This document shows, one piece after another, positions 1 through 5,019 of a stretch of 5,019 nucleotides of DNA; positions within the stretch are counted from its first letter, which is position 1; the number at the start of each line of letters is the position of its first letter. Source of the stretch: Calditrichota bacterium (GTDB taxonomy: Bacteria; Zhuqueibacterota; Zhuqueibacteria; Residuimicrobiales; Krinioviventaceae); NCBI GenBank assembly GCA_003818595.1, contig RPQV01000319.1, forward strand, positions 1 to 5,019, given 5' to 3'. Both the position numbers and the translations under genes were made by a program. The notes below the pieces were generated by a model. The model had not been told where the DNA came from. It did no database searches and was given only the letters and a program-made list of their open reading frames with translations.

Positions 1-1415
1 CGGAGATTCTGCGACAAAACGGCTATGTGACCGGATGTTTCGGCAAATGGCACAACGGCGCCCACTTTCCCTATGATCCTGCAGGTCAAGGCTTTGATGA
101 GTTCTATGGTTTTTGCGCCGGTCATCTCAACAACTATTTTGATTCTCCTCTGCAGCACAACAACAAGGAGATTGAATCGACCGGATATATAACCGACTTT
201 CTGACCGACAAAGCAATCGAGTTCATCAAAAAACATCAACGACATCCATTTTTCTGTTATGTGCCGTTCAATCTGCCCCACAGCCCGTTCCAGGTTCCCG
301 ATGCCTATTTCGACAAATTTAAAGCCATTGGACTCGATGATGAATCGGCTTGCGTGTACGGCATGTGCGAAAATCTAGATGATCATATCGGACGAATTCT
401 CGATTGCCTCGATGAATGCGCTCTCACTGAAAACACCCTCGTCATTTTCATCTCCGACAATGGGCCAAACACAGCCAGATATAATGGCGGTATGCGCGGG
501 ATCAAGTCAAGTCCGCATGAAGGAGGCACGCGCGTCCCCTGTTTTCTGCGCCTGCCGGGAACGCTCGCGGCGGGTAAAGTGATAACACCCATTGCCGCTC
601 ACATTGATATCCTGCCCACGTTGATCGATCTGTTGCACCTTCAACATTCCTCCTTGTTGCCGTGGGACGGCATCAGCCTGGTTCCGTTGCTGTTTGACGA
701 TCCTGCGCCCTGGCCGAAGCGGAAAATCTTTGGCCATTGGCCGCCATACGGTACGGTACGAACCGATCGCCATCGGTTGATCATCGCCCCCGACCATCTC
801 GAACTATACGACATGATCCAGGATCCGACAGAAACCTCGGACATCGCCGTCCAGGAAACGCACGTTTGCCGAGAATTACTCGAAGCGTATGATGAATGGT
901 GGGAATCGGTCACGGCGAATGAATTTGATCCCCTCCCCATTCCAATCGGCATCAAACACCATCCTGAGGTCATCTTGCCTGCTCATGAAGCATTTCTCCA
1001 CCCTGATCCAGGGATCGGCATCCGGTATTGGGGCGCAGCCGGTTGGGCAAACGATTGGATCACGGATTGGACATCAACCGATTCCTATCCTCAGTGGCTG
1101 GTACAAGTCGTGCAAGACGGTGAATATCAAATGGCGATCGACTATGGCTGCAACGCAGAAAATATCGGCGTCCAATTGACGATCGAGGTCAGCGGACAGC
1201 GCCTGCATTGCAACATCAATGCGCCTTTTGACCCGCCGCAGAAACCAAGTCCCGACCGCGTGTTGCGCAAAGAAGCCTATGAAAAGCTTTGGCAGAGAAT
1301 AGAGTTGGGAAGCCTCAGGCTGAATCGAGGAGTGACCGATCTTCGCCTTCGCGCCGTCGCCATCCCCGGACCGGCGGCAATCGATCTGAAAGCCGTGGTC
1401 ATCAGAAAGAAATAG
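1..1415 (+). CDS. Sulfatase (formylglycine-dependent, S1 type), 5'-truncated, with C-terminal beta-rich module
   Basis: This gene removes sulfate esters, probably from a polysaccharide. The frame is open to the window's left edge, reading EILRQNGY directly before the GTG at 27. That GTG is therefore an internal valine and the start lies upstream. Counting that valine as residue 1, the sulfatase core is recognised by GKWH (6-9), NLPHSP with a conserved His (82-87), ISDNG with metal-binding Asp144/Asn145, and a GGMRGIK...EGGTRVP stretch (154-171) whose Lys160 fits the sulfate-contacting lysine. HIDILPTLIDL (192-202) and LYDMIQDPTE (260-269) are typical of the late core. The Cys-x-Pro/Ala-Ser-Arg motif that becomes formylglycine, and any signal peptide, lie outside the window; in this family they sit roughly 50-70 and 100 or more residues before GKWH. 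Residues about 325-462 form an extra module rich in beta-strand-like and aromatic sequence, resembling extensions seen on Planctomycetota and FCB sulfatases. The stop is TAG at 1413-1415, 26 bases before the next gene. Family assignment is firm; subfamily and substrate are not determinable. Confidence 0.93.
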   Translation, partial: EILRQNGYVTGCFGKWHNGAHFPYDPAGQGFDEFYGFCAGHLNNYFDSPLQHNNKEIESTGYITDFLTDKAIEFIKKHQRHPFFCYVPFNLPHSPFQVPDAYFDKFKAIGLDDESACVYGMCENLDDHIGRILDCLDECALTENTLVIFISDNGPNTARYNGGMRGIKSSPHEGGTRVPCFLRLPGTLAAGKVITPIAAHIDILPTLIDLLHLQHSSLLPWDGISLVPLLFDDPAPWPKRKIFGHWPPYGTVRTDRHRLIIAPDHLELYDMIQDPTETSDIAVQETHVCRELLEAYDEWWESVTANEFDPLPIPIGIKHHPEVILPAHEAFLHPDPGIGIRYWGAAGWANDWITDWTSTDSYPQWLVQVVQDGEYQMAIDYGCNAENIGVQLTIEVSGQRLHCNINAPFDPPQKPSPDRVLRKEAYEKLWQRIELGSLRLNRGVTDLRLRAVAIPGPAAIDLKAVVIRKK

Positions 1416-1429
1416 CCGGATTAAAATTC

Positions 1430-1434
1430 AGGAG
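1430..1434 (+). promoter_or_regulatory. Ribosome binding site of the GH106-like gene
   Basis: AGGAG lies seven bases before the ATG at 1442. This spacing selects 1442 over the in-frame ATGs at 1448 and 1451, which are 13 and 16 bases away. It also argues against an upstream start inside the sulfatase gene, where no signal peptide would be at the N-terminus. Confidence 0.75.
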
Positions 1435-1441
1435 ATTAATA

Positions 1442-4234
1442 ATGGCGATGATGAATCGTCGATCCTTTCTGCAGGCATTGTCCATGACGGGCGCGGTCTC
1501 GCTGCTCTCCTGCAGAAAAGATGAGAGTTTCCTGCCGAAAGCGATGCAGCCTACAGGCGACCTGCTTTACGATTTATTTCGCAATCCCGATGCCTCAGCT
1601 CGACCATTTTTCCGCTGGTGGTGGAATGACAATCGAGTGAGGATTGCAGAAATCCGTCGGGAACTCGAACTCATGGCGCAGGCCGGCGCAGGCGGTGTGG
1701 AAATCAATCCCATAGCTCTACCAGCGGAACTTTATCAAAACCTGACGCCTGAACCACTGCCCTGGCTCAGCCGGGAATGGAACAGAGCCCTGTTAGCGAC
1801 TGCCGAAGAAGGCAAATCCTACAAAATGAAGACAGATCTCCTGATTGGAACCGGCTGGCCGTTCGGGGGACGTTTTTTAAAGCCGGAAGAAACCATCCAG
1901 CGAGTTCAGGCGACCGTGGAGCATTTATCAGGTCCCCTCTCATTGGAAAAAACGCTTGCACTGGCGACGCAAGAGCCTCCGCAGAACCTTTTACAGGTCA
2001 AGCTTTTTCCGGCGACCATAAAAAACATCGATGAAGGAATCAATCTGACGTATCATGTTGAAGAAGGAAACATTCTCCGGGCTGACATTCCCAGGGGAGA
2101 ATGGGATCTGTACATCGTTTTTCAGCAAAGCGGCTTTTGCAACGTTTTATATGGCGCCGCCGGGGCCGAGGGAGCGGCGCTCGATCATTTCAACGCTCAA
2201 GCCGTCACTCATTATCTTCGGCGAATTTCCACCGTTCTCAATCCCCTGTTCGGCGGCGCCATGAGCAACGGCATCCGCGCCATGTTTTGCGACAGCATCG
2301 AACTCCAAGGCGCCAATTGGACGACCGATTTATCATCTGAATTTAAAGCCCGAAGCGGCTATGAGATCGAACCTTACCTGCCGCTGCTGTTGGCTGAATC
2401 GGTGCAGGCGGAAGCGGAATTGGTCGACATCCTTTGTCGCGTCAGATATGACTATAGCAGAACCCTTGCCGAGCTCTTTATGGAAAGGTTTGTGCTCGTG
2501 TTCCACGATTGGTGCATTGATAACGGCGTCGCCTGCCGTTATCAGGCGTACGGCCATCCCTGGCTTTACACCGATCTGCTCGACGGCTACCTGGTTCCGG
2601 AGATTCCTGAAGGAGACCAATGGCTTTATAACAGCGGTTGGGTCAAGGGTGCTGCGGTTGATGATATTCGTTATTCCATCTGGAATAAATACGCTTCGTC
2701 AGCCGGTCACCTCGCTGACAGAAAAATCATCAGCAGCGAAGCGATGACCGATACCAGCGGCCTGTTCGAAACCACGCTGGAGTATATCAAGCAGGCTACA
2801 GACCTCAACCTGATCGGCGGCATCAATCATCTGGTGCTGCATGGCTTTAACTATTCTCCTTCGAATATCGACTTTCCCGGGTGGATAAGATTTGGCACCT
2901 ATTTCAGCGAGCACAATACCTGGTGGCCTTTTCTTCGTTTATGGATGGATTATGCGGCGAGATTGTGCCAGATTTTTCAGGAATCGAGGAACTGCGCCAA
3001 TGTGGCCATCATGGGGCCTACCGCGGACGTCTGGCGTCAATTTGGATTAGAACGAAATGCCTGGAATCTAACGCCGACCTATCTCCATGAACTCTGGCAG
3101 GCGCTCAATCATCACGGTTATTGTTCTGATTATATCAATTCCACCATCCTGCGTCACGCCGAATTCTCTGCCGGTAAGTTGAAATATGGATTGGCCGAAT
3201 ACGAGCTGCTGATTTGTGCAGATATTGAGACCCTCGAGCCTGAAATCATGTCCAGGATTCTCGATTGGGCGACAGCCGGGGGGAAAATCCTGTTCATCAA
3301 CAAAACACCTTGTCGATCCGCTCGTTTGCTGAACAGCGCTGAACAAGACCTGCAGGTGCAGGAGATGTGCAGCAGAGTGCTGCAGCAATTTCCGCAAAAG
3401 GTCCGTCGGGTGGTTTATGATTCACGGCGCGATCTGACGGCGTGGATTGGGGAAAAAATGAAAGCGATGGGCGTCAGGCCGGAGGTGACAATCTCTCATC
3501 CGCACAGCCGTCTATTCGTGACCCATCATGTACGCGAAGAGCGCGATATCTATTTCTTCTGTAATGCTCATCGTCAAGAGACCCTTGATTTTCAGGCTGA
3601 CTTTCCGATCAAAGATAAAACCGTCTGGCGCTGGGATGCGGAGACCGGCGAGAAAACACCGTTTGCATTGGCCGGTGCGATGCCTCCGCTCTCGATCTCC
3701 CCTCTTGAATCGCTATTGTTGGTCTTTGAATCCGAGGCAGGCGACCAAACGCTTCCGCAACAAAAATCTATCGACGAAGCAGCGGCTATCACCCTCACGG
3801 GTGCTTGGGAGGTCAATCTCGTTCATGTGGACGGCGCCGCCTCCTCGCGAACCCGGTTTGAATTGATTGACTTTTCCCAGGATGAGCAGCTCAATACATT
3901 TTCAGGACAGGCGATCTATTCGACAACATTCCGAGTTAAGGAGCGTGGGGAGATGTTGCTGGACCTTGGGCAGGTGTTCGACATTGCGCAAGTGAGTCTC
4001 AATGATCATCCCCTCGGGGTGCGCTGGTGGGGGAAAAAGCCTCTGCGTATCCCTTCCGCGTTCCTGAAAAAGAAAAACCAACTCACCATCACCGTCACCA
4101 CGACGCTGTTCAATTATATGCAGACTCTGCAGGACAGAGCAGAAGTGAGCTATTGGCTCGAACGCAGAAAGCGCACGGGATTGGTATCCGCCGGCTTGGT
4201 TGGTCCCGTCCGTTTGATCCCGATTCGTTCCTGA
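1442..4234 (+). CDS. GH106-like glycoside hydrolase (putative alpha-L-rhamnosidase), Tat-type lipoprotein
   Basis: This 930-residue protein is predicted to cleave terminal alpha-L-rhamnose or a similar deoxysugar from a glycan. The N-terminus has a twin-arginine motif (NRRSFLQ, 5-11), a hydrophobic stretch and a lipobox LLSC with Cys24, so it is probably exported folded by Tat and lipid-anchored. GH106-type landmarks follow in order: RWWWNDN (58-64), GTGWPFGG (136-143), CDSIELQGANWT (283-294) with Asp284/Glu287, SSEAMTDT (431-438) with Glu433, and NHLVLHGFNYSP (462-473) with His463/His467. Glu287 and Glu433 are the best candidates for the two catalytic acids, by motif position only. Residues about 520-625 look like the Rossmann-like domain found in the middle of this family. 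About 655-765 is a beta-sandwich, and 820-925 is a GH2-like sugar-binding jelly roll containing LDLGQVFDIAQVSLND. The length is within the family's usual range and no frameshift is seen. It follows the sulfatase by 26 bases, which suggests cotranscription. Family confidence is high; rhamnose specificity is inferred from family membership. Confidence 0.88.
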   Translation: MAMMNRRSFLQALSMTGAVSLLSCRKDESFLPKAMQPTGDLLYDLFRNPDASARPFFRWWWNDNRVRIAEIRRELELMAQAGAGGVEINPIALPAELYQNLTPEPLPWLSREWNRALLATAEEGKSYKMKTDLLIGTGWPFGGRFLKPEETIQRVQATVEHLSGPLSLEKTLALATQEPPQNLLQVKLFPATIKNIDEGINLTYHVEEGNILRADIPRGEWDLYIVFQQSGFCNVLYGAAGAEGAALDHFNAQAVTHYLRRISTVLNPLFGGAMSNGIRAMFCDSIELQGANWTTDLSSEFKARSGYEIEPYLPLLLAESVQAEAELVDILCRVRYDYSRTLAELFMERFVLVFHDWCIDNGVACRYQAYGHPWLYTDLLDGYLVPEIPEGDQWLYNSGWVKGAAVDDIRYSIWNKYASSAGHLADRKIISSEAMTDTSGLFETTLEYIKQATDLNLIGGINHLVLHGFNYSPSNIDFPGWIRFGTYFSEHNTWWPFLRLWMDYAARLCQIFQESRNCANVAIMGPTADVWRQFGLERNAWNLTPTYLHELWQALNHHGYCSDYINSTILRHAEFSAGKLKYGLAEYELLICADIETLEPEIMSRILDWATAGGKILFINKTPCRSARLLNSAEQDLQVQEMCSRVLQQFPQKVRRVVYDSRRDLTAWIGEKMKAMGVRPEVTISHPHSRLFVTHHVREERDIYFFCNAHRQETLDFQADFPIKDKTVWRWDAETGEKTPFALAGAMPPLSISPLESLLLVFESEAGDQTLPQQKSIDEAAAITLTGAWEVNLVHVDGAASSRTRFELIDFSQDEQLNTFSGQAIYSTTFRVKERGEMLLDLGQVFDIAQVSLNDHPLGVRWWGKKPLRIPSAFLKKKNQLTITVTTTLFNYMQTLQDRAEVSYWLERRKRTGLVSAGLVGPVRLIPIRS

Positions 4235-4281
4235 TTGGATTGCCATTGGAGCTATGACGGTAGATACGGGGCAGAAAAAAA

Positions 4282-4335
4282 AGCACGATATATCTGAATC
4301 GACGATAAAATATAGCTTTTTATATAGATAGTGCT
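4282..4335. other. AT-rich compound stem-loop downstream of the GH106-like gene
   Basis: AGCAC (4282-4286) and TATCT (4291-4295) can pair with the contiguous AGATAGTGCT (4326-4335), leaving GATA as a bulge. Inside, ATAAAA (4305-4310) pairs with TTTTAT (4318-4323) around a seven-base loop. It begins 47 bases after the stop codon. No T-run follows, so it is not a standard intrinsic terminator; it could be a 3'-end stabiliser or chance pairing in AT-rich DNA. Confidence 0.3.
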
Positions 4336-4388
4336 GTAAATTCACGCAGATCAGATCCAACTTCCATTGCAAAGTTCTATACCAAACT

Positions 4389-4425
4389 AACGCAGAGGCG
4401 CGGAGGACGCAGAGGTACGCGGAGG
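4389..4425 (+). repeat. Four short tandem copies of ACGC[A/G]GAGG
   Basis: The units are ACGCAGAGG (4390-4398), CGCGGAGG (4399-4406), ACGCAGAGG (4407-4415) and, after one T, ACGCGGAGG (4417-4425). They alternate A and G at the fifth position of the nine-base unit. The first two units match, inverted, the copy at 4630-4646. The strand is nominal. Confidence 0.8.
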
Positions 4426-4479
4426 AATCGTCCGGTTGATTCTTTGCGCCTTGATGTATTTGTGCGGGATCAGTCTGCT

Positions 4480-4504
4480 TGCCGGCTCAATCCCGGCATT
4501 TTTT
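4480..4504 (+). terminator. Candidate intrinsic terminator
   Basis: TGCCGG (4480-4485) pairs perfectly with CCGGCA (4493-4498) around a seven-base loop, followed directly by six T residues (4499-4504). This is the classical intrinsic-terminator layout on the + strand only. It lies about 245 bases after the GH106-like stop, so it would end a long 3' untranslated region. The last T is also the first base of the adjacent palindromic repeat. The six-base stem is short, hence moderate confidence. Confidence 0.55.
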
Positions 4505-4580
4505 GTCATTTCGACGAGCGCAGCGAGGAGAAATCTTGAGCGCTCCTCAAAAGATTCCCCGCTGACGTTTCAAAATGACA
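4504..4580. repeat. 77-base palindromic intergenic element (TGTCATTT...AAATGACA)
   Basis: TGTCATTT (4504-4511) and AAATGACA (4573-4580) are perfect inverted termini. Inside, AATCTTGAG (4532-4540) pairs with CTCAAAAGATT (4546-4556) apart from a two-A bulge, around a five-base loop. GCGAGGAG and CCCCGC add imperfect pairing outside it. The sequence style (TTTCGACGAGCGCAGCGAGGAG then AAATCT) resembles dispersed short palindromes I know from Bacteroidota and related genomes. It carries no coding capacity and would fold into a long imperfect hairpin in RNA. Confidence 0.7.
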
Positions 4581-4629
4581 TAAAAGGAAGTCGGTTTTAA
4601 ATCATGAGACTATTTATCATGCTCTGCTG

Positions 4630-4646
4630 CCTCTGCGCCTCTGCGT
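4630..4646 (-). repeat. Inverted copy of the CGCAGAGG repeat
   Basis: CCTCTGCGCCTCTGCGT is the reverse complement of two units of the run at 4390-4406, with a single mismatch. Together the two sites form widely spaced inverted arms. A more degenerate copy in the same orientation lies at 4442-4452 (CTTTGCGCCTT). Confidence 0.75.
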
Positions 4647-4785
4647 GAAATTTTTTGATTGAGACACCTTCGTTCCCGTCGGCTCTATTTTTTTACGATT
4701 CTTTACGTTGATGATTCATCAGATTTTAGTAATTTGCTGTCAAACCTGAATGACTTTACCTTTTGCACGCCTTCGGATGGACCTC

Positions 4786-5019
4786 ATGAAAAAAATACTT
4801 CTCCTCTGTACCGTTCTGGCCAACACGTTGGGTGGCGGGATATCTCTTTACGCCCAGTCATCGTCCATTGACACAACCATGCATAGAAATGCCCAGGGAA
4901 AACGGATTTATACCACTGTGCGGCTGCAGTCCCAGCCGCCGCAAATCGACGGCAAGTTGAATGACAGCTGCTGGCAGAATGAGGGAACCTGGTCGGGAAA
5001 TTATCTCCAGCAGATTCCC
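4786..5019 (+). CDS. Exported protein, CBM9/DOMON-like N-terminus (DUF5916-type), 3'-truncated
   Basis: The first 78 codons are present and the frame is open at the window's right edge. Residues 1-24 form a signal peptide: KK, the hydrophobic LLLCTVLANTLGGGISL, then YAQ before a Ser-rich stretch, with likely cleavage after Gln24. The segment YTTVRLQSQPPQIDGKLNDS (42-61) followed by CW and GTWSGNYLQQ (67-76) matches the opening of the carbohydrate-binding family 9-like domain that begins DUF5916 proteins. Those are usually about 700-900 residues, with an outer-membrane-barrel-like C-terminal part. Its function is unknown; association with sugar uptake or binding is inference. The ATG at 4786 is preferred because MKK starts the signal peptide directly. 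In-frame ATGs at 4777 and 4750 are possible, the latter just after an in-frame TGA at 4747. Only a weak GGATGGA (4775-4781) could serve as ribosome binding site. The spacer and terminator candidate before it argue for separate transcription. Confidence 0.82.
   Translation, partial: MKKILLLCTVLANTLGGGISLYAQSSSIDTTMHRNAQGKRIYTTVRLQSQPPQIDGKLNDSCWQNEGTWSGNYLQQIP

Larger units (their letters stand above)
4341..4649. repeat. Block bounded by perfect 10-bp inverted repeats TTCACGCAGA / TCTGCGTGAA
   Basis: TTCACGCAGA at 4341-4350 is the exact reverse complement of TCTGCGTGAA at 4640-4649. The bounded 309 bases also contain the tandem CGCAGAGG run, a second inverted arm, a terminator-like hairpin and the TGTCATTT palindrome. 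No transposase or target-site duplication is visible. Repeats of this CTCTGCG/CGCAGAG flavour are common in intergenic DNA of many environmental bacteria. Whether this block is one unit or an accumulation of separate repeats is unresolved. Confidence 0.5.
4235..4785. other. 551-base non-coding spacer with repeats and hairpins
   Basis: No convincing gene is present on either strand. In order it holds an AT-rich stem-loop (4282-4335), the left arm of an inverted repeat (4341-4350), a tandem ACGC[A/G]GAGG run (4389-4425), a degenerate copy CTTTGCGCCTT (4442-4452), a terminator-like hairpin (4480-4504), a palindromic element (4504-4580) and the right repeat arm (4630-4649). I see nothing specific in 4235-4281, 4351-4388 or 4581-4629. 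The stretch 4650-4785 is T-rich leader for the next gene, with no clear promoter. No tRNA-like cloverleaf or riboswitch was recognised. Confidence 0.75.

Noticed and set aside
27..29. GTG as the start codon of the sulfatase gene
   Set aside because: The frame is open and protein-like upstream to the window edge, and starting here would omit the catalytic Cys motif. It is an internal valine.
1289..1441. In-frame upstream extension of the GH106-like gene from TTG at 1289
   Set aside because: It overlaps the sulfatase C-terminus out of frame, reads as low-complexity charged sequence, and would bury the Tat signal. The AGGAG at 1430-1434 supports 1442.
3902..4372. 156-codon open frame on the minus strand
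   Set aside because: It lies mostly antisense to the conserved C-terminal domain of the GH106-like protein, matches no family I recognise, and ends in AT-rich spacer.
4389..4646. CRISPR-like repeats
   Set aside because: Units are only 8-9 bases, directly abutting without spacers, and the distant copy is inverted.
4708..4733. Sigma70-like promoter with TTGATG (4708-4713) and TAGTAA (4727-4732)
   Set aside because: The spacing is only 13 bases and the -10 box matches 3 of 6 positions.
4733..4764. Bacteroidota-type promoter: TTTG (4733-4736), 20-base gap, TACCTTTT (4757-4764), close to TTTG/TAnnTTTG
   Set aside because: The spacing fits but the downstream box is one base off consensus, the region is T-rich so chance matches are likely, the leader would be only about 15 bases, and the phylum is not established.
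4659..4871. 70-codon open frame on the plus strand
   Set aside because: It overlaps the signal-peptide region of the 4786 gene in another frame and shows no recognisable protein features.
1..5019. Defence system, phage, toxin-antitoxin or other novel multi-gene system
   Set aside because: Only three genes are present, all belonging to recognisable glycan-related or exported-protein families. Nothing suggests a new system beyond the repeat-rich spacer.

Overview
The window reads as part of a carbohydrate-degradation locus from a Gram-negative heterotroph. The likely home is the Bacteroidota/FCB group or a relative such as Calditrichota, KSB1 or Ignavibacteria, with Planctomycetota or Verrucomicrobiota as alternatives. 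This is inferred from three things: a formylglycine-type sulfatase with a C-terminal beta-rich module, a Tat-type lipoprotein glycoside hydrolase, and the start of an exported protein resembling the CBM9/DUF5916 family. Short intergenic repeats of a style often seen in those genomes agree. No rRNA or other phylogenetic marker is present, so the assignment is weak.

Layout, all on the + strand. Positions 1-1415 hold the 3' part of a sulfatase gene whose beginning, including the formylglycine motif, lies outside the window. After a 26-base gap carrying a clear ribosome binding site, positions 1442-4234 encode a complete 930-residue GH106-like (alpha-L-rhamnosidase family) protein. It has an N-terminal twin-arginine signal that ends in a lipobox cysteine. 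Positions 4235-4785 are non-coding and unusually structured: an AT-rich stem-loop, tandem and inverted copies of an ACGCAGAGG-type repeat, a terminator-like hairpin, and a 77-base palindromic element bounded by TGTCATTT/AAATGACA. Positions 4786-5019 are the first 78 codons of an exported protein that continues past the window.

The sulfatase and the GH106 protein are spaced as one operon. Their likely joint role is to take sulfate and then terminal alpha-L-rhamnose (or a similar deoxysugar) off a sulfated polysaccharide in the periplasm or at the cell surface. The substrate cannot be read from this sequence. The third gene is separated from them by the repeat cluster and a probable terminator, so it is probably transcribed independently.

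I found no CRISPR array, tRNA, rRNA, transposase or defence gene, and no clearly new system. The most unusual part is the repeat-rich spacer at 4282-4649.
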